From Kineobactrum sediminis (lineage in GTDB: Bacteria; Pseudomonadota; Gammaproteobacteria; Pseudomonadales; Halieaceae), in NCBI RefSeq assembly GCF_002868715.1, contig NZ_PKLZ01000007.1:62001-126000 (forward strand): 64,000 nucleotides of DNA. The letters are read 5' to 3'. The stretch's first letter is position 1. Each line of letters starts with the position of its first letter. Position numbers and translations under genes: made by a program. The notes beneath the pieces are model-generated. The model was not told where the DNA came from and made no database searches. It saw nothing but the letters and a program-made list of their open reading frames with translations. This document shows, piece by piece, positions 51,983 to 59,049 of this stretch.

Positions 51983-52027
51983 ATTTCACAGAAGTGTCAT
52001 ACAAATGTCACAACCGGGCATCATAAT
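51983..52027 (+). promoter_or_regulatory. Pho-box promoter for the small secreted protein
   Basis: Half-sites ATTTCAC (51983), GTGTCAT (51994) and ATGTCAC (52005) recur every 11 bp with 4-nt spacers AGAA and ACAA. A 10-bp gap then leads to CATAAT (52022-52027), a good -10. The arrangement equals that upstream of the TonB receptor. Transcription would start near 52034, 34 bp before the ATG. Confidence 0.82.
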
Positions 52028-52067
52028 TCCCACCATTAGAGTTCTCTTTGGGAAGCCTGAGGATACC

Positions 52068-52412
52068 ATGCGCACAATTTTGACAGTACTGCTGCTTATA
52101 GTCACAAGCCACGCGTCAGCCCTGGCACTGGGCCCTGAAGATTTTTCGGCGGCCAAGCGCCTCACGTGTGTGCTTGCCCAGGATACCCTGGGTTATTTAA
52201 CCGAGGACGACTATGGGGATCTCACGGATGAGGTTCTCGACGAGTACGATACCGCCCAGGGCGATGTCATTTACGCCAAGGCACTGGGGTTTTACAGCGG
52301 CCTCATGTTTGGAATCCCCGAGCGGGACAAAGCCGGGGTACAGGCTCGCTTGCATGGTTTCGTCAGTAGCCAGGCCTGTAGCTCAGTAGTCGGTATCAGC
52401 TACCGCTTGTAA
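52068..52412 (+). CDS. Small secreted protein of unknown function, Pho-regulated
   Basis: The 114-residue product begins with a clear signal peptide (MRTILTVLLLIVTSHASALA). The mature part, LGPEDFSAAKRLTCVLAQDTLGYL onward, is acidic and mostly helical, with two cysteines that could form a disulfide. I recognise no family. GAGG lies 5 bp before the ATG. The promoter has three Pho-box half-sites, so phosphate limitation should induce it. It is transcribed alone, opposite the dehydrogenase gene. Confidence 0.75.
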   Translation: MRTILTVLLLIVTSHASALALGPEDFSAAKRLTCVLAQDTLGYLTEDDYGDLTDEVLDEYDTAQGDVIYAKALGFYSGLMFGIPERDKAGVQARLHGFVSSQACSSVVGISYRL

Positions 52413-52510
52413 CACATTCCAGGAAGACGTTAAGCCGGTCTGGTGATCCCGTCGCCAACCGGTTGCGTAGCTACTATACTTTCCATTCCTGGTGACTATG
52501 CGAGCGTCTC

Positions 52511-53053
52511 ATGTTTCTATCCCGCCCCCTCTCAAGCCTGGTGTTGCTTCTCACGCTTGTCCTTGCAGCCTGTACTCCGGTTTCGGTCGAGGATTACGCC
52601 GATAATCGCCCCCTGCTGGTTCCCGAAAAGTTTTTTCAGGGACAGCTGACCGCCCATGGTGTGATCAAAAACCGTGGTGGCGAGGTAACCCGTTATTTCA
52701 ACGTCGATCTGAACGGGCGGTGGGAAAATGGCATAGGCACCCTCGAAGAAGAGTTCAAGTTTAATGACGGCGAGGTTCAGCGCCGCGTCTGGACCCTTAC
52801 CCCCCAGGGGGAGGGCCGCTACACCGGAACGGCGGGCGATGTTGTCGGCGAAGCCGACATTACAGTGGCCGGTAACAGTATGTTCCTCGATTATGTTCTT
52901 CGCGTCCCCTACGGTGACGGGACCATTGATTTGCGTATTGATGACCGGATGTACCTGGTGAACCCCGATAAGCTCATTAACGAGTCCGTGATGAGCAAGT
53001 TTGGGTTCAATGTGGGCGAAATCCTGCTGGTTATTGCAAAACAAGAGGGCTGA
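52511..53053 (+). CDS. DUF3833 lipoprotein
   Basis: The 180-residue protein has a lipobox (LVLAACTP) and the DUF3833 body: LTAHGVIKNRGGEVTRYFNVDLNGRW and an RIDDRMYLVNPDKLINES C-terminal segment. Function is unknown. A DUF3429 gene follows 9 bp after the stop, a common pairing, so the two probably work together in the envelope. Confidence 0.87.
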   Translation: MFLSRPLSSLVLLLTLVLAACTPVSVEDYADNRPLLVPEKFFQGQLTAHGVIKNRGGEVTRYFNVDLNGRWENGIGTLEEEFKFNDGEVQRRVWTLTPQGEGRYTGTAGDVVGEADITVAGNSMFLDYVLRVPYGDGTIDLRIDDRMYLVNPDKLINESVMSKFGFNVGEILLVIAKQEG

Positions 53054-53062
53054 CCGGGTTCC

Positions 53063-53503
53063 GTGGCGATGAGCACAGCGGCGCGCAACCTGGGTTTTGC
53101 CGGGATATTGCCGTTTTTGCTGGTGGTCCTGGGCCTGTGGTTCAGCTCAGGGTCGCAATTGCGTCTCTTTCAACAGGGTTTTCTGGTCTACTCACTGGCG
53201 ATCCTCTGTTTCCTTGCCGGCACCCTCTGGGGGACGGCGCTACATCGCCGGGGCACTGAAAAACTTCAACGACTGCTGGTCAGCAACGCGATCGTCGTGA
53301 TCGCGGCGGGTTTTGTCGTGTTTTCGAAAGCGGCGATTGCCGCGGGCTTTCTGGCCCTGGGTTACCTGTTCACACTCTGGTACGAGCGACGTAGTGGCAG
53401 CCGCTCCGGCTGGTACCCGGCGATGAGACTCCAGCTAACATGGCTTGTAGTCGCGCTGCACATTGCTTACATTGCTGGCCTGATGGTTCGCGGCACACCC
53501 TGA
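53063..53503 (+). CDS. DUF3429 membrane protein
   Basis: The 146-residue protein has about five hydrophobic helices (starting GFAGILPFLLVVLGLWF) and matches the DUF3429 family. The GTG at 53063 is taken as start; an ATG at 53069 is possible. It follows the DUF3833 lipoprotein gene closely. Confidence 0.83.
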   Translation: MAMSTAARNLGFAGILPFLLVVLGLWFSSGSQLRLFQQGFLVYSLAILCFLAGTLWGTALHRRGTEKLQRLLVSNAIVVIAAGFVVFSKAAIAAGFLALGYLFTLWYERRSGSRSGWYPAMRLQLTWLVVALHIAYIAGLMVRGTP

Positions 53504-53546
53504 GTGTCGCAATAATCGCTAATAACACCATAACAGGAGTCTAGAA

Positions 53547-54557
53547 ATGCGCATGATACAGTTGTCAAAGCCGGGTGGCCTGGATAATTTACAGCTTACT
53601 GAGAGGGAGTCCCGCGCACCTGGCCATGGCGAAATATCGGTAGCGGTCAAGGCCAGTTCCCTGAATTTCCACGATTATGTAGTCGCTGTCGGGCTGCTTC
53701 CCACCGAGGACGGGCGAGTCCCCATGTCCGACGGTGCGGGTGTTGTTACGGCGGTAGGTGAAGGTGTCACCGGGTTCTCGGTGGGGGATAACGTGCTCAG
53801 TTGTTTTTTCCCGAACTGGCTGGACGGGCGCCCCGCCTTTGAAAAACTGCTCCAGGTTCCCGGTGATCACGCCGATGGCTTTGCGGCGGAGCAGGTCACC
53901 ATGCCGGCCCAGGGCTTTACCAGAATGCCCGAGGGCCTGGATTTTCGCGAGGCGGCAACGCTCACCTGCGCCGGGCTTACCGCCTGGCGAGCGCTCATGG
54001 TCGAAACCCACCTGAACCCGGGAGACTGGGTGCTGGTGCAGGGCAGCGGCGGCGTGTCGATATTCGCGCTGCAGTTTGCCCGCCAGATGGGCTGCCGGGT
54101 TATCGCCACATCCTCCTCGGATGCCAAACTTCAGCGCCTGGGCGAACTGGGTGCAGAACACCTCATCAACTATCGTGAAACACCTGCCTGGGGCGATCGT
54201 GCCATGGAGCTTACCGGAGGCCGCGGTGTTGACCTGGTGGTGGAAGTGGGCGGCCCGGGCACAGTGGGACAGTCCATTCGTGCGGTTGCCTTTGACGGCT
54301 GCATCAGCATGATTGGTGTGCTTACCGGCATATCAGGCGAAGTGCCCACCGCCGAGCTTTTTCAGAAAAACGCCCGAATCAGCGGTATTACCGTGGGTAG
54401 CCGTGCCCAGCAGCTGGACATGATCGCGGCTGTTGAGGCTGGCGGCATCAAGCCGGTCATCGACAGCAGTTTCCCCCTGGAGCGGTTGGCAGACGCCTTC
54501 AGGCACCAGGAATCCCAGCAGCACTTTGGCAAAATTTGCCTGGATATCGCCGACTGA
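53547..54557 (+). CDS. Zinc-less medium-chain (MDR) NAD(P)-dependent oxidoreductase
   Basis: The 336-residue protein is of the quinone-reductase/alcohol-dehydrogenase superfamily. It has the N-terminal GroES-like fold (VKASSLNFHDYVVA), the nucleotide motif LVQGSGGVSIFALQFA and the VEVGGPGTVGQS segment. The four-cysteine structural zinc loop is absent. AGGAG lies before the ATG. Substrate is unknown. The gene ends 52 bp before tRNA-Arg. Confidence 0.88.
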   Translation: MRMIQLSKPGGLDNLQLTERESRAPGHGEISVAVKASSLNFHDYVVAVGLLPTEDGRVPMSDGAGVVTAVGEGVTGFSVGDNVLSCFFPNWLDGRPAFEKLLQVPGDHADGFAAEQVTMPAQGFTRMPEGLDFREAATLTCAGLTAWRALMVETHLNPGDWVLVQGSGGVSIFALQFARQMGCRVIATSSSDAKLQRLGELGAEHLINYRETPAWGDRAMELTGGRGVDLVVEVGGPGTVGQSIRAVAFDGCISMIGVLTGISGEVPTAELFQKNARISGITVGSRAQQLDMIAAVEAGGIKPVIDSSFPLERLADAFRHQESQQHFGKICLDIAD

Positions 54558-54609
54558 GTATCCGGGTTGCTGCCATTACGGGGGAGGGCTGCTATAATCG
54601 TGCCGCTTC

Positions 54610-54686
54610 GCCTCTGTAGCTCAGTTGAATAGAGCGCACCCCTCCTAAGGGTGATGTCGCAGGTTTGAGTCCTGCCAGGGGCACCA
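54610..54686 (+). tRNA. tRNA-Arg (anticodon CCT), with encoded CCA
   Basis: All four arms fold: the acceptor stem GCCTCTG pairs with CAGGGGC, the D arm has GCTC/GAGC, the anticodon stem CACCC/GGGTG holds loop CTCCTAA with anticodon CCT (reads AGG), and the T arm GCAGG/CCTGC has loop TTTGAGT. Discriminator A and CCA follow. Its 3' end is the integration site of the adjacent mobile element, whose attL rebuilds the intact gene. Confidence 0.95.
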
Positions 54687-54688
54687 CT
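54673..54688. repeat. attL core direct repeat
   Basis: TGCCAGGGGCACCACT overlaps the tRNA-Arg 3' end and CCA; an identical copy lies at 63249-63264. It marks the left boundary of the integrated element. Confidence 0.9.
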
Positions 54689-54729
54689 ACGCCATATGAA
54701 TCAATGGCTTACAGAAGTTCTTTGATTTA

Positions 54730-54751
54730 CCCTACAAAAAACCCTACATAA
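54730..54751. promoter_or_regulatory. Candidate integrase arm-type sites, left end
   Basis: CCCTACAAAA (54730) and CCCTACATAA (54742) lie 12 bp apart just inside attL. An identical CCCTACATAA occurs at 63089-63098 near the other end. Short direct repeats at both ends next to a tyrosine-integrase core site are typical of arm binding sites; assignment is inferred. Confidence 0.4.
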
Positions 54752-54763
54752 GAGGGGCATCTT

Positions 54764-54943
54764 TTATATGATGCTCCGCTTGTGCTCGGGCATTACTTCC
54801 TCCCTCAACACCAACACATCTTCAGGTGCGTCTATCGCCAGCTTTACGCTGTTGCCGCTTATGGCGACCACCACTAGCCGGATCTCACCTTGATCGGTGT
54901 TAATGATAATCGCCTCTGCGGCCTTCCTTGTGAGTGTGAGCAT
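54764..54943 (-). CDS. csrA: CsrA/RsmA-family RNA-binding regulator encoded on the element
   Basis: A 59-residue protein starts at an ATG with AGGAGG 5 bp upstream. It aligns along its whole length with CsrA: MLTLTRKAAEAIII, IRLVVVAISGNSVKLAIDAP and the RNA-binding end VLREEV with the conserved Arg. CsrA dimers bind GGA loops near ribosome sites and change translation. It is the last minus-strand gene before attL, 7 bp from its stop to the presumed arm sites. Mobile-element CsrA copies could retarget host regulation; which targets is unknown. Confidence 0.92.
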   Translation of the reverse strand: MLTLTRKAAEAIIINTDQGEIRLVVVAISGNSVKLAIDAPEDVLVLREEVMPEHKRSII

Positions 54944-55637
54944 ATACGCCTCCTTGCGCTAGCATCTAGAGTAATCGGGTGCCAGTGAGCGTTACCACAT
55001 CAAATGCGGCCAGGACGGTGCAGAGATTCAGGTTTTATCAGGTAGCCCATCTTGGCCCAATCTTGTCCCGGCGTTGATCGCCATCGCGGATACATCTTTT
55101 AAGAGCGGTAAATTCAATACTCGAAGTATGGTTTTATAAGGTTGTCCCTCAAGGCTGCCACGACCTTACGGTTACTTAATAACTCGATGGCTGGCGTTAA
55201 CCTGGATTAACTTTCCGCTGAACGGGGAAAAAGTCTGTGAATGGGGGTAGGCGAGATTTCCAGATCGGGGGTTGCTTTGATAATCGGGGCGCCCCTCCCG
55301 GTCAGCTATTCAATGTCAAGTTTTGTTAGGTTGCCTGCGGTGGCTCGGGTAGTTGGGACAGCGAAAGAATGTCATCAAATGTCAACATACGCGCCCCGCT
55401 GGCTCGACGATTCAAGGTGCAAATTTGCACTTTGCAAACATAAACAACAACCGAGAATCGGGCGGGTAGTGTCTAGCTAAAAACCGCGACTCTGCGCCCC
55501 CGCATGGTAAAGGCTCAGGAAGGACCCACGGCGGCACAGCTAGTTTACCCACGGTCGATAGGCGCACACGGCCAGGATCACCAGCGGATGATTGAGCCAG
55601 GGCAGGGCGGCACAGCTGCAACGCCAGATGATAGGGG
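54944..55637. other. Non-coding stretch between csrA and TerS
   Basis: About 690 bp with no convincing gene; the short frames on both strands (55241-55480 plus, 55412-55669 minus) lack ribosome sites and recognisable motifs. It includes a perfect palindrome GTGCAAATTTGCAC (55417-55430) with a further TTTGCAAA beside it. This is where a large terminase or portal would be expected, so it may be a deletion scar or regulatory/packaging DNA. Confidence 0.6.
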
Positions 55638-56063
55638 TCACTCGTCTGTTTCCCACGGTGCCCGCGCACTGGTTGTGCGTTGTGTGGATGCTGCCTTGCG
55701 CTCGTCGAAGCGGGATTGATTCGTTATCCGCATGGACCGGGCCAACGCCATAGAGGTACGGGATTCGCGGTCACGACACTCGAGCAACGTCTTGTATCGC
55801 TTGAGGCCGTCGTCCTCCAGCAGCCAAGCCGGTTGATAGCGGTCAATCTCAGCATTCAGGAATCCAGCAGATACGACATGCCGACAATATGCCTCCAGCA
55901 GATCAAAGGAATCGGGCCGGAAGTACTCGGGTGGATATACACCCACCACACGGCGCCACACAGCCGCCTGAGCGTCGTTAAGGGTTTGCGGGGGTGAGGG
56001 CCTGCGGCCTTCGGTCGTCGCCACAGCCAGTGCTGCAGCGGATTGCTTGCCACGTTGTGCCAT
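55638..56063 (-). CDS. Phage terminase small subunit, P27-like
   Basis: The 141-residue protein has an N-terminal basic region (MAQRGKQSAAALAVATTEGRRPSPP) and a helical core with VWRRVVGVYPPEYFRPDSFDLLEAYCRH and NQSRF near the C-terminus, as in P27-family small terminases that select DNA for packaging. No ATPase partner (large terminase) is found on the element. The ATG at 56063 has a weak GGAA site. The stop precedes a 690-bp non-coding stretch. Confidence 0.72.
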   Translation of the reverse strand: MAQRGKQSAAALAVATTEGRRPSPPQTLNDAQAAVWRRVVGVYPPEYFRPDSFDLLEAYCRHVVSAGFLNAEIDRYQPAWLLEDDGLKRYKTLLECRDRESRTSMALARSMRITNQSRFDERKAASTQRTTSARAPWETDE

Positions 56064-56455
56064 AGTCGTTTTCCAGATAATAACCGCATGTTGAAGTAAG
56101 TGACCTTCGGATGCGGTTTCCAGCGGTAAAAGCCTAGAGTCTGAACGTACCCCTGGGGGGGTCATCACACTGCAAGCCTGAATTAGTGCCAGTCTTTCTT
56201 GGAGTACGGCGCTGGCTTCCGCAGACTGAATGCCCTATGCGGGGGCCTGCTCAGACGACAGTTGATACCCGGCTCTGAATCACTCAGATTATTCCGGGGG
56301 TTGGTAGCCTTTTTCACCCGAGGCGCTACCATTCCTCGCCCAACATTCGCCTTTCGGCCCGCGCTGGGAACGGGAGGGTTAGCAGTCTTTTGCGAAGTAA
56401 GGCGCTGCTATTCCTTACCCGGCTTATGCCACAAGGCCCGTGCCGGGTACGGGGA
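56064..56455. other. Intergenic region between capsid gene and TerS with repeated structure
   Basis: About 390 bp without a coding sequence. The frames open on the plus strand here run antisense and lack starts with ribosome sites. It carries the three structured repeats described separately, plus GC-rich segments such as GGCCCGCGCTGGGAACGGG (56356) and GGCCCGTGCCGGGTACGGG (56435) that are themselves related to each other. Confidence 0.7.
56188..56418 (-). ncRNA. Candidate structured RNA: three tandem pseudoknot-type repeats
   Basis: Three units start at 56188, 56303 and 56381. Each has four interleaved blocks A5'-B5'-A3'-B3' with near-constant spacing: A is 6 bp (GCCAGT/GCTGGC; GGTAGC/GCTACC; AGCAGT/GCTGCT) and B is 5 bp (TACGG/CCGCA; CGAGG/CCTCG; TAAGG/CCTTA). 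Base changes between units are compensatory in both stems. Interleaving fits an H-type pseudoknot. Read on the minus strand, loops are 2-3 nt and 10-11 A-rich nt, a classical geometry, and a G-U pair in unit 1 favours that strand; the outer A pair favours the plus strand, so strand is not settled. Function unknown. Confidence 0.5.
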
Positions 56456-57574
56456 TTACAAGGTCAGTTTCAACACTGCACTCGCAGAGAAGACAGCCAC
56501 ACCACCACGTACCTCTGCCCGCATGGTCAACATGTTCTCGTTGAACTGGGTATTAACCCGGCCAATCTCGAAACGCGGTGACATACGATCCAACAACGCA
56601 ACCTGTGACCCATCCATAACCAGGGCGGTGCCGACAGTCATGGCGCTGGAAGTCACAACAGGAACGCCCCAGATGTTAGGCGCGGACGGTGAATTCCAGC
56701 CGGTTGCAACATACTCGTCACCTGCGTTGCGCTCGGAGCGGATCGCCTGCCAGTCGGTAGGGTGCAACACAATCGCGTTACCCTGCCAGCCGCTGATTTC
56801 CAGTTGGGCCAGTGCCTCGCCAATCGCATCAGCGGGGGCAATGTCCAGGGTCTGAGTAAACGCGGTTGCCTGGACATACAGGCCGGTCATGCTGCCAGTC
56901 GTGCCAGGCCCTGCAATCACCTCGCGTTCCATTTTTTCCAGCACACCAAACGTCAGCTTGCTGTTCAGGAACTGCCCCAACATGGGGGAATCAGCAATCA
57001 CCTGCTCGCTGGCCGGAATCGTGATAGCCACGGTCACAATCGGGGCAGTGATAACGGCGGTCGGCAAAGTTTGCTCTGCCTTGGCGTCACCTTCAGCCAG
57101 TTGGTAATCAGCGCCGTTAACGAATCCGTCCAGCTGGATAAACTCGAAAGAGTTACTATCAACCTGTACGCGGGGGATAACGTCCAGCAGGCTAATGTTG
57201 CGGCGGGCATCGTTAAAGAAGCCAGTAGCGCGCTGTGCCTGGACGCTCACGGGAGAATCACCAACGCCACCAGCATCACCGACTACTGATTTCCGCAACT
57301 CTGTTACGCTCGCGGTGAAGGGCATCAAGGCGCTTTTGGTGGTACGGGCGCGCAATGCTGAAAGCTCGGTAGACTTCAATACCGAATCAAGGGCAGACAC
57401 TGGGCCACCTGCATCGACCATGCCGAAGGCGCTAGTCTGTTGCTGTGCCAGGTCTACCAGTTGGGCTTGCAGCTCGCCCATGGATTTTTGAGTCTCTGCC
57501 AGGTCACCGGCAAAGCCTTTTACCACGTCGCCATGATCGGCCAACGCTTTCTGTACAATCTCGAACTGTTCCAT
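56456..57574 (-). CDS. HK97-fold major capsid protein
   Basis: The 372-residue protein has an N-terminal coiled helical region (about 1-55) like the HK97 delta (scaffold) domain, a linker, and a capsid body with FEFIQLDGFVNGADYQLAEGDAKAE and LHPTDWQAIRSERNAGDEYV, family-typical. The adjacent prohead protease gene is upstream on the minus strand. AGGAA lies 6 bp before the ATG at 57574. A cleavage near residue 75-110 would remove the delta domain; I cannot fix the site. Confidence 0.9.
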   Translation of the reverse strand: MEQFEIVQKALADHGDVVKGFAGDLAETQKSMGELQAQLVDLAQQQTSAFGMVDAGGPVSALDSVLKSTELSALRARTTKSALMPFTASVTELRKSVVGDAGGVGDSPVSVQAQRATGFFNDARRNISLLDVIPRVQVDSNSFEFIQLDGFVNGADYQLAEGDAKAEQTLPTAVITAPIVTVAITIPASEQVIADSPMLGQFLNSKLTFGVLEKMEREVIAGPGTTGSMTGLYVQATAFTQTLDIAPADAIGEALAQLEISGWQGNAIVLHPTDWQAIRSERNAGDEYVATGWNSPSAPNIWGVPVVTSSAMTVGTALVMDGSQVALLDRMSPRFEIGRVNTQFNENMLTMRAEVRGGVAVFSASAVLKLTL

Positions 57575-57582
57575 AAATATTC

Positions 57583-58236
57583 CTATCGTCTCAATGACGC
57601 ATTGATTGCTGTTAGCTTGGCAGCGATTGCCGCAAGCTCTGCGCTGTCGTCGGATTGTTCTTCACGAACAAGCCCGGTCCAGCCGCCCGCCAATAACCTT
57701 TTGGTCTCGCGGACGGAAAGCCCCAATGCGTCACGCACGGATCTTTCGAATTCTCGGGGGTTGGTTGGGTCGAAACTTTTTACGCTGGTTATCCTTGCCC
57801 GCGTGTTTGCAGGCACAGCCACCAGTGATACTTCAATAAGGTCTATCTCGGTCAGCACGTCGCCAGTGTCGCCGGACTGCCTGCCACCTGCGGGAATGTT
57901 TGCGCCGATACTGAGGGCCAGCACTTGATCCTTCATCAGCGCATGAGCAGATTTGGCAACGGGCACGTCGAGGGTCAGCTTGCCATCAGCGGCCAGCCCT
58001 TCAGCGGAATCCGTGAACTTTAACCAGGCACCAACGGGTGCTGTGTGGTCGTGCTGCCATAGCATTGCAGGCCGTGTGCCTTCGGCGTCATGCCGAGCCA
58101 GTGAGGCGGTAAACGCACCAGGCGCGATGGTGTCGCCATGCCGGTCGGGATCGCCGCCATAGGTTGCGGCCAATCCGCTGAACTGGCCTGCCTCGCCTGC
58201 GGCAAACTTTTGAACCTGTGCCGTTATGATACGCAT
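57583..58236 (-). CDS. HK97-type prohead protease
   Basis: The 217-residue serine protease (U35/S78 type) has the likely catalytic triad His62 in LWQHD, Ser109 in ALSIG and Glu135 in LIEVSLVAVPA. It matures the capsid by removing the delta domain. The start overlaps the stop of the 65-residue gene upstream (TAATG type). The capsid gene follows 8 bp after the stop. Confidence 0.92.
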   Translation of the reverse strand: MRIITAQVQKFAAGEAGQFSGLAATYGGDPDRHGDTIAPGAFTASLARHDAEGTRPAMLWQHDHTAPVGAWLKFTDSAEGLAADGKLTLDVPVAKSAHALMKDQVLALSIGANIPAGGRQSGDTGDVLTEIDLIEVSLVAVPANTRARITSVKSFDPTNPREFERSVRDALGLSVRETKRLLAGGWTGLVREEQSDDSAELAAIAAKLTAINASLRR

Positions 58237-58433
58237 TAGCGGCGCGCCCCCAATCGGTCAGCCAGTAATTCAGGCCGGGTTAACACTATGTCGATCACTG
58301 CCTGCGTGGCGTCTGCCTCGCCTGCTATGGCCCGGTTCAATAGTGAGTCAACGGCAGCGTCGAGGGCACGGCGCATCTGTACAGCGGCATCGGTGGAGCC
58401 TTTCGGGCGTCCGGGTTTTCTTTGTGGTTGCAT
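58236..58433 (-). CDS. Small protein with AT-hook-like N-terminus
   Basis: The 65-residue protein begins MQPQRKPGRPKGST, a basic GRPKG segment like an AT hook, and continues with a helical DAAVDSLLNRAIAGEADATQAVIDIVLTR. Its position before the protease and capsid genes fits a small accessory head or DNA-binding protein. I recognise no family. The ribosome site is weak. An intrinsic terminator lies 15-45 bp upstream, so it may have its own promoter. Confidence 0.65.
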   Translation of the reverse strand: MQPQRKPGRPKGSTDAAVQMRRALDAAVDSLLNRAIAGEADATQAVIDIVLTRPELLADRLGARR

Positions 58434-58446
58434 GATATTTTTTCCA

Positions 58447-58480
58447 TAAAAAAAGCCCCGGCAAATTAATGACGAGGCTT
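58447..58480 (-). terminator. Intrinsic terminator within the element
   Basis: On the minus strand AAGCCTCG pairs with CGGGGCTT (one T-G pair), with a 12-nt AT-rich loop and a following run of T residues. The wobble is allowed only in minus-strand RNA. It separates the replication genes from the head genes. Confidence 0.75.
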
Positions 58481-58543
58481 GTGTGTTGGGCGGCTCTATT
58501 CTACTGTTTATATATACAGTAGTGCGGCGCATAAGTCAAGGAA

Positions 58544-58894
58544 TTACGGGTTATTTGTCATTTGTCCAGCAATAAAACCGAGGCCGAAAGCGGCCAGTCT
58601 GGCGACAGTATCGCGGGTCCGAGGCTTGCCGGTGGATTCATCCGGGTTGCGCTCTCCCACCTCGGGCCAGTTGAAGCCACGGCCATAATGGTCGATCAAT
58701 ATTTTATGGCGCAACGGGTCCACGTTAGCCAGGAGTGATACAGCCGCGTCTACCTGATACAGCTCGTCGGGAATGCCACTACCGGGTCCAGTCCTGCCCA
58801 ACGGTGAACGTGAATAACCCAGGCCACTAGAACGGTTGCGGTACAGCTTGCTACCCCATAGTTTCAAATGGTCTTCAGTTAGCGATAAGTTCAT
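58544..58894 (-). CDS. Hypothetical protein (116 residues)
   Basis: The protein has an HTH-like middle (LYQVDAAVSLLANVDPLRHKILIDHYGRGFNWPEVGERN) that is reminiscent of phage antiterminator-type or sigma-like small regulators, and ends with a Gly-rich segment. AAGGG lies about 8 bp before the ATG. It sits between the iteron-like repeats and the terminator. I do not assign a function. Confidence 0.6.
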   Translation of the reverse strand: MNLSLTEDHLKLWGSKLYRNRSSGLGYSRSPLGRTGPGSGIPDELYQVDAAVSLLANVDPLRHKILIDHYGRGFNWPEVGERNPDESTGKPRTRDTVARLAAFGLGFIAGQMTNNP

Positions 58895-58918
58895 GGTGAC
58901 ACCCTTGTGTTGTGAATT

Positions 58919-59048
58919 TTGGAACCCCTTGGAACCCCCTTCCGGGTAGGTCTCTTATTTATGCTTTGCAAACAAGGTAATACGGATAGGGGTTCCAAAG
59001 GGTTCCAATCCCGCATAGACACTGGCTTTAGGCATGTTTAGGGGTTCC
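58919..59048. repeat. Iteron-like GGAACCCC repeats (candidate replication origin)
   Basis: Five copies of the octamer: GGAACCCC at 58921 and 58931, and its complement GGGGTTCC at 58989, AGGGTTCC at 58999 and GGGGTTCC at 59041. The first two and next two form a 20-bp inverted repeat (58919-58938 with 58989-59008) matching at 19 of 20 positions. A sixth copy lies at 60471 near the start of the primase/helicase gene. Position at the end of a P4-type primase gene suggests an origin; not proven. Confidence 0.55.
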
Positions 59049-59049
59049 A

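Noticed and set aside
55412-55669. 85-codon minus-strand frame after TerS
   Set aside because: Overlaps the TerS end, lacks a ribosome site and any phage motif; not a convincing terminase remnant.
56188-56418. Reading the structured repeats as a CRISPR array
   Set aside because: Only three diverged units at unequal spacing (115 and 78 bp), with paired rather than identical repeats and no cas genes.
56199-56855. 218-codon plus-strand frame across the structured repeats and capsid gene
   Set aside because: Antisense to the capsid gene and passes through the base-paired repeats; no ribosome site or domain.
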